From Halorussus salinus (lineage in GTDB: Archaea; Halobacteriota; Halobacteria; Halobacteriales; Haladaptataceae): DNA of 64,000 nt. Both the position numbers and the translations under genes were made by a program. The notes beneath the pieces are model-generated. The model did no database searches. It saw only the letters and a list, made by a program, of their open reading frames with translations, and was not told the DNA's origin. Below are positions 43,527 to 52,113 of the stretch, one piece after another (position 1 is the first letter of the stretch; each line of letters begins with the position of its first letter). The stretch spans positions 248,001-312,000 of the forward strand of contig NZ_SBIS02000011.1 in the NCBI RefSeq assembly GCF_004765815.2, given 5' to 3'.

Positions 43527-43534
43527 TTTTTTAC
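43527..43534 (+). promoter_or_regulatory. TATA box of the pentapeptide/channel gene
   Basis: ttttttac is centred about 27 nt before ATG 43557, fixing the start of the protein. Confidence 0.5.
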
Positions 43535-43556
43535 GAGGGTATTTGTGGTGGTTGGT

Positions 43557-44900
43557 ATGAGTGAGCGCGTTCCGGAGGATAGGTGTGGATATGTGAGTGC
43601 TGAAGATTTGCCGGAGGATTTAGGTGGAGTTTGTTGTTGGCGATCTATTTGGAAGAACAATAATAAATGTTTTTGGCATACTGAGAAAGAGTCCAAGTCT
43701 TGTACTGAATTACAAAATGCACAGCTAAACAAGGGTGAGCGGTTGGATGGCGCGATTCTTAAAAAGAGCGCGATACCGCCAATTTCGTTTGCTGACGCTA
43801 TCTTGTGGGATGCAGACTTTAAAAGCAGTACTCTATCTAATGTTAACTTCTCCAACGCAAATATTTGTAATTCCAGCTTTTTGGGAGCAGATTTAAGAGA
43901 AGCAGATTTAAGCAATACGTCGGCCGTCAACGCGGACTTTTGGCACTGTAGTCTTCGAGGAGCAGATTTAATAGGAGCAGATATGTCTAATTCGAGATTA
44001 GCGAATGTAGATTTGAGAGACACAGATACAATTGGATTGACCATTGAAAAAGCCAACCTCAACGAGGCAAATCTTAAAGGACTGATGTTAAGTAACGCCC
44101 TAATGACGAAATCAACATTTGCGGGGGCGAATCTTTCAGATACACAAATGTCTCAGTTATATCTGAAGGGCGCGGATTTCGAGGGAGCAACTCTCAAAAA
44201 CGCAAAAGCCTCGAATACAAACTTCTCGCAGGTGAATTTTGAGGATGCTTCTCTTGTTCAGGCAGATATCCGAGATTCTAATTTTAAAAATACGCGCTTC
44301 TACCAGACTCTCTTTTCAGATACCCGCATCAACAGTAATACCGATTTCGGCGACACAACTGCCTACGAAGACCCCGACATCGACCTCGGCGAGAACTACG
44401 AAGACACCTCTCGATTCGAAGCCGCGGCGTGGGTCTACCGCCGCCTCCAAGACCTCCACGAGGAGAACGCCATGTCCGAACAGGCCCGCGAGTACCACGT
44501 CCGGAAGGAGGAGGCCCACCGCTCGAACTACTGGTCGAAGGGCCAGTACTTCCAGTGGTTCGTCTACACGCTGAATCGCTACCTGACGCGCCACGGCGAG
44601 AGCCTGAAACACGTCGTCACGTGGTCCGTCGGCACCATCCTCACCTGCGCGCTCGCGTACCCGTTCGCGGGCGGGATTTCCACTGGAAACGAGGTGTTCC
44701 GGGTCGGCTCCGGCGCGGCGCTCGGCGGCCTATTCCTCCGAAGTCTCTACTTCAGCACGGTCACGTTCACGACGCTCGGGTACGGCGACTACCACCCGGT
44801 CGGTCCCGCGGCGAAGGCGCTCGCCGGAGCCGAATCGCTCGCGGGCGCGCTCCTCGTGGCGCTGTTCGTGTTCGTTCTCGGCCGCCGCGTCGCGCGCTGA
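43557..44900 (+). CDS. Pentapeptide-repeat sensor fused to a potassium-type ion channel
   Basis: A 447-residue fusion protein. Residues ~20-45 hold a cysteine/histidine cluster (CCWRSIWKNNNKCFWHTE) that could bind a metal. About 60-265 is a right-handed pentapeptide-repeat helix (ADLREADLSN, GADLIGADMSN, ANLNEANLKG). A cytoplasmic helical stretch follows. The C-terminus is a two-helix pore: helix WSVGTILTCALAYPFAGG, the selectivity filter TLGYGDYHP, and helix SLAGALLVALFVFVLG. The first ~780 nt are AT-rich, the rest GC-rich, so the two halves probably have different origins. It may open or close a K+ path in response to what the repeat domain senses. Confidence 0.8.
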   Translation: MSERVPEDRCGYVSAEDLPEDLGGVCCWRSIWKNNNKCFWHTEKESKSCTELQNAQLNKGERLDGAILKKSAIPPISFADAILWDADFKSSTLSNVNFSNANICNSSFLGADLREADLSNTSAVNADFWHCSLRGADLIGADMSNSRLANVDLRDTDTIGLTIEKANLNEANLKGLMLSNALMTKSTFAGANLSDTQMSQLYLKGADFEGATLKNAKASNTNFSQVNFEDASLVQADIRDSNFKNTRFYQTLFSDTRINSNTDFGDTTAYEDPDIDLGENYEDTSRFEAAAWVYRRLQDLHEENAMSEQAREYHVRKEEAHRSNYWSKGQYFQWFVYTLNRYLTRHGESLKHVVTWSVGTILTCALAYPFAGGISTGNEVFRVGSGAALGGLFLRSLYFSTVTFTTLGYGDYHPVGPAAKALAGAESLAGALLVALFVFVLGRRVAR

Positions 44901-44918
44901 GTGATTTCGACCCGGAGT

Positions 44919-45308
44919 CTACTCCTCGCCTTCGGGTGCGACGTTCCGCTGGTCCTGCGTCGCGGCCGCGCCTTCCGCGTTCAGGGCGCTCTGGAGTTCG
45001 AACAGTGCCCGCGTGACTTTCCCCTCGTCGTTGAGCCTGTAGCGGCGGGGATTCGTGTCCGGGACCTCCTCGACGACGTTGAATTTCAGGAGGGTATCGA
45101 CGTACGTCCGGACGGACTCGCGGCTGACGCCAGCGTGGTCGCCGAGTTCTTTCTTGTTGAACTCGCGTCCGGGTGGTGAATCGAGGAGCGCGTCGATGAC
45201 CAACGGAAGCGTCTGGTTGTCGGTCAGCTCCAGCCATGCACTCGGGTTTTGGCGACGCAACTGCTTCATATCTGCCGAGTCAGGCGACGAATCGTTCGTG
45301 GGCGACAT
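44919..45308 (-). CDS. Winged-helix transcription regulator
   Basis: A 129-residue protein from ATG 45308 (MSPTNDSSPDSADMKQLRRQ), with a longer start possible at ATG 45338. The winged helix is in the centre: LPLVIDALLDSPPGREFNKK, HAGVSRESVRTYVDTLLKF, then the wing VVEEVPDTNPRRYRLNDEG. The C-terminus (LFELQSALNAEGAAATQDQR) looks like a dimer helix. It is of the haloarchaeal MarR/PadR-like type and probably controls its neighbours. TATA-like tatatg sits at about 45341-45346. Convergent with the channel gene and divergent from the gene at 45431. Confidence 0.75.
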   Translation of the reverse strand: MSPTNDSSPDSADMKQLRRQNPSAWLELTDNQTLPLVIDALLDSPPGREFNKKELGDHAGVSRESVRTYVDTLLKFNVVEEVPDTNPRRYRLNDEGKVTRALFELQSALNAEGAAATQDQRNVAPEGEE

Positions 45309-45430
45309 CGGTCGTTCCTTCGAACGGTATCGAGTCATATAGATTTTGCGTGTGTGCCAAATCTTTTTGGCGTACTTTCGATTCCAGTCTTTTAATATAT
45401 CCCTTGAGTCAAAATAGGTGAGAGACACAC

Positions 45431-45742
45431 ATGGCGTCGCAGGAGGCAAGATGTGCAGTCGTACAGGTGCTGATCGCCGACCACAAGTACGGAACGCCGT
45501 TACCGAAAGAGGAGGTAGTGAGTCGGGCAGCGGTGAAAGACGACGGCGAAGCGAAGACGGCGTTCGAGGAGTTGAAGCAACAACCGTTCGTCCGCTACGG
45601 TCGTCAGCGAGGGATGCTGTTAGACAGCAGTCGATTCGGAGACTTGGCAGACTACCTCTATCATCGGTGTGGGTGGAAACCGTTCGTCATCGAGTCTCGA
45701 CTGAAGCACTACGAGGGATGGTCCCGACACGAGTGGGTGTAG
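45431..45742 (+). CDS. 103-residue hypothetical protein, winged-helix-like
   Basis: From MASQEARCAVVQVLIADHKY. The pattern PLPKEEVVSRAAVKDDGEAK then TAFEELKQQPFVRYGRQRGM suggests a winged helix with a wing of RYGRQRGMLLD, and the end DYLYHRCGWKPFVIESRLKH is unlike known families. It is AT-poor relative to nearby gene 44919. Divergent from the regulator (45308); shared promoter region contains tatatcccttgagtcaaaat. Confidence 0.6.
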   Translation: MASQEARCAVVQVLIADHKYGTPLPKEEVVSRAAVKDDGEAKTAFEELKQQPFVRYGRQRGMLLDSSRFGDLADYLYHRCGWKPFVIESRLKHYEGWSRHEWV

Positions 45743-45893
45743 GTCGGGCGTACGCGCTGGACCATCGCTCCCGTTCGTATCACGACGACTGTTCGGCCAC
45801 GGCCGAACTAATCGAATCGGAACCGAAGTACGACGCCCTACCGAGACGGATAAGGCCGCAATAACAAAACGTCTCAAACTCCTACCCCAATTT

Positions 45894-46235
45894 ATGAACA
45901 CCAACGCCTTCGACTGGCTCGCCATCCTCCTCGTCGCCGTCGGTGCGATAACGTGGGGAATCCTCGGCGTCACGGGGTTGACCGGCGAACCGCTCAACGT
46001 GGTCGACCTCCTGCTAGAGCCTATCTTCCGGCCCGGTCCGGCCCAAACCGTCGAGAACCTCATCTACACCCTCGTCGGCGTGGCGGGCGTCTACCTGCTG
46101 TACACCGCGTACAAGATGGGCCGCGCGAGTCGGCGAGCCACCCGCGAGCGCCGCAAGCGCGACGCGACGACTCGGACCGAGACGACGACCGACTACGGCG
46201 AGACCGACACCGACAACACGAATACCGAGTCCTAA
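45894..46235 (+). CDS. DUF378-like membrane protein
   Basis: A 113-residue protein. Helices WLAILLVAVGAITWGILGVT and LIYTLVGVAGVYLLYTAYKM, with a loop PLNVVDLLLEPIFRPGPAQT, follow the DUF378 pattern. The C-terminus is a charged, low-complexity tail (RATRERRKRDATTRTETTTD). Function unknown. Confidence 0.75.
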   Translation: MNTNAFDWLAILLVAVGAITWGILGVTGLTGEPLNVVDLLLEPIFRPGPAQTVENLIYTLVGVAGVYLLYTAYKMGRASRRATRERRKRDATTRTETTTDYGETDTDNTNTES

Positions 46236-46528
46236 GCGTTTCGAGGGAGCGGTTTTCAGCAAGTATCGACTTCTTGCTCGACGCAACTCCTCGAACAGCA
46301 ACCGCTCCGACAGTCATCGTGAGTTCATCTTAGAAAGCCCCCGCCCGGTCGCGGTCGCTGAGCGACATATCCGACGGACGTAGTTGCGTCGGATAGGGGC
46401 CGCTCAGCCGACCACGGCCTTCGGCCGCGACCGGGCGGCCCCTTTATCCACCCAACGGTGGTCGTTTCGGCGGGCGTTTGCTCGTGGAAAGTTCCACCGA
46501 GCGCGGGCCTCAGGCCGCCCCGACCGCC
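46236..46528. other. Gap between DUF378 and class II aldolase genes
   Basis: About 290 nt with no supported gene. It is mostly occupied by the hairpin-rich element at 46332-46448. Confidence 0.5.
46332..46448. repeat. Hairpin-rich non-coding element (MITE or structured RNA)
   Basis: Nested perfect stems: GCCCGGTCGCGG (46343-46354) with CCGCGACCGGGC (46425-46436); GCTGAGCG (46357-46364) with CGCTCAGC (46401-46408); TATCCGACG (46368-46376) with CGTCGGATA (46387-46395). The flanks gaaagcccc and cctttatc add imperfect pairs. The architecture suggests a mobile palindromic element or a folded RNA. No tnpA/tnpB gene is nearby. Confidence 0.55.
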
Positions 46529-47164
46529 TCACTCCTCGTCCTGCCCGTACCCCTCGAACTTCTCGGCGACGGCGGCCATCTCCTCACGGCTCAGTTCCAC
46601 CGGGTCGCCGAACGCTTTCGCCTGACAGTAGATTCGAGCGGTGTACTCGACATTGACCGCGGTTTCGAGTGCGGAATCGGCGTCCTCGCCCGTGACGAGG
46701 AGACCGTGGTTGGCCAACAGGCACGCTTCGGCGTCGGCCTCCTCCATCGCCTCGACGGCGTTCGCGGCGAGTTCGGCCGTGCCGTAGGTCGCGTAGTCGG
46801 CGACCGGGACGGTCGTCCCGGCGAGCGCGAGCATGTAGTGGACGGGCGGAATCGGTTCGTGGAGAATCGCCAGCGTCGAGGCCCACGGCGAGTGGGTGTG
46901 GACGATAGCGCCCGCGTCGAACTCGCGGTAGACCGCGCTGTGCATCGGCGTCTCACTGGAGGGAGCGGTGTCGCCAGCGACCTGCTCGCCCTCCACCGAG
47001 ACCACGGGCACGTCGGCGGCGTCGATACGGTCGTAGGCGACGCCGGTCGGCGTGACCGCGAATCGGTCGTCCCGGCGGACGCTCAGGTTACCCGTCCGGC
47101 CGGGCGTGAGACCTGCGAGGTCGGGCGCGCGGGTCGCAACCGCGCGGCGTTCGGCTCCGAGCAT
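46529..47164 (-). CDS. Class II aldolase/adducin family protein
   Basis: A 211-residue metal aldolase. The phosphate-binding GRTGNLSVRR, the catalytic Glu in PSSETPMHSAVYR, the zinc-binding HTHSPW, and a third His in HYMLALAGTTVPV (or LLANHGLLVTG) are in the usual order. Family members cleave sugar phosphates such as fuculose 1-phosphate. The substrate is not decided by the sequence. A TATA box ctatatat (47191-47198) is 30 nt before the start. Confidence 0.88.
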   Translation of the reverse strand: MLGAERRAVATRAPDLAGLTPGRTGNLSVRRDDRFAVTPTGVAYDRIDAADVPVVSVEGEQVAGDTAPSSETPMHSAVYREFDAGAIVHTHSPWASTLAILHEPIPPVHYMLALAGTTVPVADYATYGTAELAANAVEAMEEADAEACLLANHGLLVTGEDADSALETAVNVEYTARIYCQAKAFGDPVELSREEMAAVAEKFEGYGQDEE

Positions 47165-47325
47165 GTTTCGTTCGCACCGAGGAGGGGTAGCTATATATTC
47201 CCATGGGATGAAATTGCGAGAAACCCGCGAGGAGTTTCGATGGTCGCCCGACTCGTAACCCGTATATACATCGGAAAATTTATCAGTGGAAGCGATATTT
47301 TATTACTGTTAACTGAAGGAAAACG

Positions 47326-48723
47326 ATGGTGAACGTATCGCGGGAAGAAATCACTGGTGGGTCGCTCGTTCGCTCTCTACTACTTCTGGCGGCACCATTA
47401 GTGATGCAGAACCTCGTGCAGGTCGCCCAACAGGTCGTCGACACGTTCTGGGTCGGGCGACTCGGCGAGAACGCAGTCGCGGCGGTCGGCGTCAACTTCC
47501 CCGTCATCGCGTTCATCTACAGCGTGACGATGGTCGTCAACACCGGGACGCAGGTCGTCGTCTCCCAGCGCGCGGGCGGCGACGACGACGCGGGCGGTCG
47601 GAAGATGGCGTTTCACGGGGCAACGCTCGCGCTCTTCTTCGGTATCACGTGCGCTCTCGTCGTCGCCGTCGGTGCGGAGACTATCATCGAACTCGTGTTG
47701 AGCGGCGAGGGGGTGACGACGCTGGCGACCACCTACCTCGCGACGTACATGTTCGGCTTCCCGTTCGCGATGACCAGCGACGCGATAGAGAGCGCGTTCG
47801 TCGGGTGGGGCGACTCGCGGGCCGCCCTTTACATCAACGTCACCGCGGTTCTGGTCAACATCGGTCTCGACCCCTTCCTCATCCTCGGGTGGGGACCGTT
47901 CGCCGAGATGGGCGTCCGGGGCGCGGCACTGGCGACCGCAATCGGCTATGCCGCCGGTCTCCTGCTCGGACTCGGGATGATTCTCCGCGGTCGTGACGGA
48001 CTCACCTTCACCGACCGCGCCGTCGGCTTCGACGTGTCGGAGTACCGCGAAATCCTCGAAGTCGGCGTCCCCTCGGGCGCACAGCACGCGGTGAGCCAAC
48101 TCGTCAGAATCGTCATCATCGCGCTGGTCTCGGCTGTCGGCGGCGCGGCGGCGCTTGCGGCCTACACCATCGGCGCGCGAGTCGCCAGCGTGGCGTTCAT
48201 CCCGGCGCAGGGACTCGCGGGCGCGGCCCAGAGCATCGTCGGCCAGAACCTCGGTGCGGACAACCCCAGTCGCGCCCGGCAGACGACGTGGGTGGGCGCG
48301 GCCGTCGCGGCGGTCGGACTCACGCTCGCGGGCGTCGTCCAGTGGGTCGCACCCGAGTTCCTCGTCACCCTGTTCGTCGCCGACGTGAGTCCGAAGGCCT
48401 TGGAGATGACCGTCGATTACCTCGAAATTCTCGTCCTCGGCTACTGGGCTATCGGCGCGTGGTACCTGTTCAACGCCGGGTTCAACGGCGCGCGCCGGAC
48501 CAAGGTCAGCATGGTCGCGGGACTGCTGAAGTACTGGGCGATTCGCCTCCCCATCGCGGCGGTCGGGGTCTTCTGGCTGGGCTACGGCGTCTATGCGGTG
48601 TTCTGGGCGGTGACGCTCTCGAACGTCGTCAGCACCGTCGGTGTCGGCCTCTACTACTACTACACGACCAACGACGGAATGTTGCAACGCGCCGCGGAGA
48701 AAGCAACCTCGGCCGCCGATTGA
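47326..48723 (+). CDS. MATE family efflux transporter, second copy
   Basis: A 465-residue protein with about 12 helices in two halves. It begins SLVRSLLLLAAPLVMQNLVQ; family motifs are VDTFWVGRLGENAVAAVGVN in the first half and YWAIGAWYLFNAGFNGARRT in the second. Unlike the MATE at 14561 it has no acidic insert in the first loop. Exports cationic compounds with Na+ or H+; substrate unknown. TATA-like atattttatt (47295-47304) is 27 nt before the start. Confidence 0.9.
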   Translation: MVNVSREEITGGSLVRSLLLLAAPLVMQNLVQVAQQVVDTFWVGRLGENAVAAVGVNFPVIAFIYSVTMVVNTGTQVVVSQRAGGDDDAGGRKMAFHGATLALFFGITCALVVAVGAETIIELVLSGEGVTTLATTYLATYMFGFPFAMTSDAIESAFVGWGDSRAALYINVTAVLVNIGLDPFLILGWGPFAEMGVRGAALATAIGYAAGLLLGLGMILRGRDGLTFTDRAVGFDVSEYREILEVGVPSGAQHAVSQLVRIVIIALVSAVGGAAALAAYTIGARVASVAFIPAQGLAGAAQSIVGQNLGADNPSRARQTTWVGAAVAAVGLTLAGVVQWVAPEFLVTLFVADVSPKALEMTVDYLEILVLGYWAIGAWYLFNAGFNGARRTKVSMVAGLLKYWAIRLPIAAVGVFWLGYGVYAVFWAVTLSNVVSTVGVGLYYYYTTNDGMLQRAAEKATSAAD

Positions 48724-48740
48724 GTGGTGGCCGACGACTG

Positions 48741-51107
48741 CTATTCGACCTGCACGGTCCGCGAGTCCGTCACGGGAAGCAGTGGTAACTCGGGGAACGA
48801 GACTTCCACGACGTACTCCATCGTCTCGGTTCCGTCCATCGGACCGAACACCCCGACGGGGATGGTCGTCTCCCCGTCGAGGTAGGTCGTCGTCTCGGTC
48901 ATCTCGACGCCGTTGACCGTCACGCGAATCCCGACTTGGGTTCCCTCGCCCGCGTTCCGGACCGTCACCTCGCGCATGTCGTTCTCGCCCGTCGGAATCG
49001 AGTCGGGGAACGACCCCCACGCGACCGAGAGTCGAGGGAGGTCGGCGGCGCTCTCGCGGACCGCCTCGGCGACGCCCGCGGAGAGACCCGCGTCCACGAG
49101 ACCCTCCTCGCCCTCCTCGCGAACGTCCGCGGGCGTGGCGATTCCCTCTTTCGCCAGTTTGCTCGCGCGGCCCGACCCCACGCCGTCGATGGCGGTCAAT
49201 CCCACCGCGTCGGAACTGACGCCGTGTTCGATGCGGGCCTCGACGCGGCGCGCGAGGTTGGCGGCGCGCGGGCGGTCGAAGCGTTCGAGGAACGCGCGGA
49301 GGGCCGCGAGCAAGCGGAGGGCGTTCTGGGTGATGACCCACGCGTCGCTCCGGAGTTCGCCGGGCGTCGTCCCCGTCGTCGTGGAGCGCAGGATGGCCAA
49401 CACCTTGCGCGCGCCGGGTTCCAACTCGCCAGCGTCCTGTCCCACAAGGACCGAATCGACCGCCTCGCGCTCGGACTGGCGGGCGCTCACGCTGTCGAAC
49501 TCCGCGGCGTCCGCGACGGTCCGGAGGACGGCCCCGGTGTCGATCTCCTCGCGCTGGGCGAGGTCGTGGAACTCGCCCGCGGTGCCGAGTCGGAGGTAGA
49601 ACTTCGAGGCCAAGCGTCCGAGGGGCGTCGCCGAGACGCCCAAGTCGTCGCCGATATCCACGAAGCCCCGACTGTCGAGTCGTTCGAGCGCCTCGCGGAC
49701 CCGCGTCCGGAGGTCGGCTTGCAGGTCGTCCAGCCCGTAGGCATCGGGGTTGGACTTCGCACGGACGTAGTAGAACGTCGTTTCGAGCCAGTCCATCACG
49801 TCGCCGAGGTCCCGGATGGTCCCCATCGCTATCTCGGCGTTGAGGTGGGCGTCTACGTCCTCCGCCAGTCGGGACTCGATTTCCTTCCCTTCCCGGAGGA
49901 GCCTGCGGTACTTGTCGGCCTCCGAGTGGTCGCAGACGACCCAGCCGTAGCCCACGTCGTCGTACTCCGGACGCCCGGCGCGCCCGAGCATCTGGAGGAT
50001 GTCGAGAGGGCTCATGTCCACCTCGCCTTCGAGGGGGTCGTGGAGCTTCGTGTCCCGCAAGACGACGCATCTGGCGGGGAGGTTGACGCCCCACGCGAGC
50101 GTGGAGGTCGAAAAGAGGAGCTGAATCTTGCCCTGCTTGAACCACTCCTCTACCTTGTCCTTGTCGCCCTTCGAGAGTCCCGCGTGGTGGAAGGCCACGC
50201 CGTCCAGCACCGACTGCCGGAGCGTGTCGTTCTGGAGGTCTTGGGCCTCGTTGTGGAAGTCGTAGTCTCCTCGTGCGCCCATCGGAACGTCGCGCTCGCC
50301 GATTTCGTCGCGGGCCTTCTTGGCGGCCTGTACGGTGTCTTGGCGCGAGGAGACGAACACCAACGCCTGCCCGCCGTCGCGGATGTGCGGCTCCGCGAGG
50401 TCCAGCGCGCGGTAGAGTCGCCGGTACTTGTCCGCGAATGAGTTGTCGCCGTGAGTGTAAGTCTTGACGCCCGAGTTGAGGTCTACCGGCCGGTACTCGT
50501 CGCCGAACTCGAAGGTGGTCTCGGGCGGCGCGTCGAGCCAGTCGGCAACGTCTTCGACGTTGGGCATCGTCGCCGAGAGCGCGACGATTCGGGGGTCGGT
50601 GAGTCGCCGCAATCGCGAGACGGTGACTTCGAGGACGCTCCCGCGCTTCTCCGAATCCAGCAGGTGAACTTCGTCGATGACCACGCAGTCCACGTCCCGG
50701 ATGAAGGCGTATCGCCGGGAGTCGTGCTTTCTGGTCGCCGAGTCGGTCTTCTCGGGAGTCATCACGAGGATATCGGCGCGCTCGGCGCGCCGGGGGTTGA
50801 GGTCGCGCTCGCCCGTGACGACGTAGACCGAGTACCCCAACTCCTCGAATCGCTCCCACTCGCTCTCCTTCTCGTTGGTCAGCGCGCGCATCGGCGCGAC
50901 GAAGAGCGCGGTCCCGCCAGCTTCCAAGGTCCGACAGATGGCCAGCTCCGCCAGCGCGGTCTTCCCGCTCGCGGTCGGCGCGCTCGCCACCACGTTCTCG
51001 TCGGTTTCGAGGAGGGCGTCCACGACTTCGCGTTGCATGTCGTTGAACTCCTCGAACGGGAACACCTCGGCGAACTCGGGGTCGGGGACTGCCTCGGCGA
51101 CTTCCAT
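48741..51107 (-). CDS. Ski2-type superfamily 2 helicase with HhH and extra C-terminal beta domain
   Basis: A 788-residue helicase from ATG 51107 (a start at GTG 51119 is possible). The motifs are ASAPTASGKTALAELA (Walker A), VVIDEVHLLDSEKRGSVLEV (DEVH box), IVALSATMPNVEDVADWL (motif III), STSTLAWGVNLPARCVVL and QMLGRAGRPEYDDVGYGWVV (motif VI). The C-terminal half has a Sec63-like helical region with a helix-hairpin-helix (LTAIDGVGSGRASKLAKEGI). After it is an extra ~95-residue beta region (MREVTVRNAGEGTQVGIRVT). It resembles the Brr2/Mer3 side of the Ski2 group and is probably a paralogue of Hel308, acting on DNA forks or RNA. Confidence 0.9.
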   Translation of the reverse strand: MEVAEAVPDPEFAEVFPFEEFNDMQREVVDALLETDENVVASAPTASGKTALAELAICRTLEAGGTALFVAPMRALTNEKESEWERFEELGYSVYVVTGERDLNPRRAERADILVMTPEKTDSATRKHDSRRYAFIRDVDCVVIDEVHLLDSEKRGSVLEVTVSRLRRLTDPRIVALSATMPNVEDVADWLDAPPETTFEFGDEYRPVDLNSGVKTYTHGDNSFADKYRRLYRALDLAEPHIRDGGQALVFVSSRQDTVQAAKKARDEIGERDVPMGARGDYDFHNEAQDLQNDTLRQSVLDGVAFHHAGLSKGDKDKVEEWFKQGKIQLLFSTSTLAWGVNLPARCVVLRDTKLHDPLEGEVDMSPLDILQMLGRAGRPEYDDVGYGWVVCDHSEADKYRRLLREGKEIESRLAEDVDAHLNAEIAMGTIRDLGDVMDWLETTFYYVRAKSNPDAYGLDDLQADLRTRVREALERLDSRGFVDIGDDLGVSATPLGRLASKFYLRLGTAGEFHDLAQREEIDTGAVLRTVADAAEFDSVSARQSEREAVDSVLVGQDAGELEPGARKVLAILRSTTTGTTPGELRSDAWVITQNALRLLAALRAFLERFDRPRAANLARRVEARIEHGVSSDAVGLTAIDGVGSGRASKLAKEGIATPADVREEGEEGLVDAGLSAGVAEAVRESAADLPRLSVAWGSFPDSIPTGENDMREVTVRNAGEGTQVGIRVTVNGVEMTETTTYLDGETTIPVGVFGPMDGTETMEYVVEVSFPELPLLPVTDSRTVQVE

Positions 51108-51231
51108 CGTACGAGTCACAGGGGCCGGGTGGCAAAGGCGTTTCTCTCTCGGAGCGGAGGTGGTGAGAATCCGAGTTCGGAACTCTATTGAAGCGCTTTT
51201 ATTCTTCAGACAAACAATATTCTGGCAATCG

Positions 51232-51885
51232 ATGGAACTCTACGGTGACGAATCGGGGCATCTCCGCTCTCTATTGGAAGGTGACGAAGACCTATTCGTG
51301 CTAGCGGTCGTCGCCGGAGAGGCAGAGCGCTGTATCCGATGTCCAAAGCGGACTGTTCGGAACGTCACTAATATCGAGGAAGCAAAGTGGAGTGAACTGA
51401 CGGACACGCAACGACGGCGGATGGTTGAGTGCTTGATCGAGTGTGAACAAGATTTGTCGTTTGGGTACGTGACGATTGACCAAAGTGCCTTACTTCAGTT
51501 GCAAGCCCATTACCGTCTCTACGAAGACGACCTGAGGTACGCTTGGGACCTGTGTGTAATTGCCGACTGTTACGCTAGTATCATTGGAGAGCTTCTGCAA
51601 GACAGAAGCGGCCACATATTCACTTTCGACCGGCTTTTCTCAAAGAAAATGTCTGGGAGAATCATCGAGACGATGACCGAGACGACGCCAGAACTCAAAG
51701 TCCGTCACGAGGATTCACGGAAAGTAACTGGTATACAGACAGCAGATTGTTTCGCGGGCGCAGTCCGGGCCGACCGGTTGCAGGGGCAGAATTGGTTAGA
51801 CCAATTTGAGGAGGTAAGCGATGTGACCGAGTCCGCACTTGTAACTGTCGAGGAACGGTTGCTCGGCGCAAAAACCGGCCCGTGA
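51232..51885 (+). CDS. DUF3800 family protein
   Basis: A 217-residue protein from ATG 51232 (MELYGDESGHLRSLLEGDED). The conserved start GDESGH and the end region GIQTADCFAGAVRADRL match DUF3800, a family thought to have an RNase H-like fold with catalytic Asp residues. VITFDRL-like IFTFDRLFSKKMSGRIIETM is the middle segment. Codons are more AT-rich than neighbours, suggesting transfer; the family is common on mobile elements and in defence islands. A TATA-like tttattc (51199-51205) is about 30 nt before the start. Confidence 0.8.
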   Translation: MELYGDESGHLRSLLEGDEDLFVLAVVAGEAERCIRCPKRTVRNVTNIEEAKWSELTDTQRRRMVECLIECEQDLSFGYVTIDQSALLQLQAHYRLYEDDLRYAWDLCVIADCYASIIGELLQDRSGHIFTFDRLFSKKMSGRIIETMTETTPELKVRHEDSRKVTGIQTADCFAGAVRADRLQGQNWLDQFEEVSDVTESALVTVEERLLGAKTGP

Positions 51886-52113
51886 TTGGCCTCCCACCCG
51901 CTTGCCCACATCGGCTCAACTGGATTTTTTGGCGTGATGTCGATTCTTGACATCGACTCACGATACTGAAGCCGATGAGGACGAGGTGCTTTTCACACCT
52001 CTGCGAGGTCATCGACCTCTCACGGCGTTATCGGTATACTCTAGTAGCTCACCACCATACTTAAGGTTTAACCTCGTTGGTAACGGCGTTACAACATTCC
52101 CTAAAGAATCGGT
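51886..52113. other. Gap between DUF3800 and HAD genes
   Basis: Non-coding, 228 nt. Contains a T-run (about 51923-51929) and a GATGTC/GACATC stem (51940-51955 region), suitable for termination of the DUF3800 transcript. Confidence 0.4.

Noticed and set aside
46332-46448. SRP (7S) RNA or RNase P RNA
   Set aside because: The element is too short and lacks the conserved cores that I would expect of either RNA.
47398-51135. Very long minus-strand open frame of 1245 codons
   Set aside because: It lies out of frame with the helicase gene and antisense to the MATE gene, and its translation is low-complexity Arg/Gly-rich. It is a by-product of high GC.
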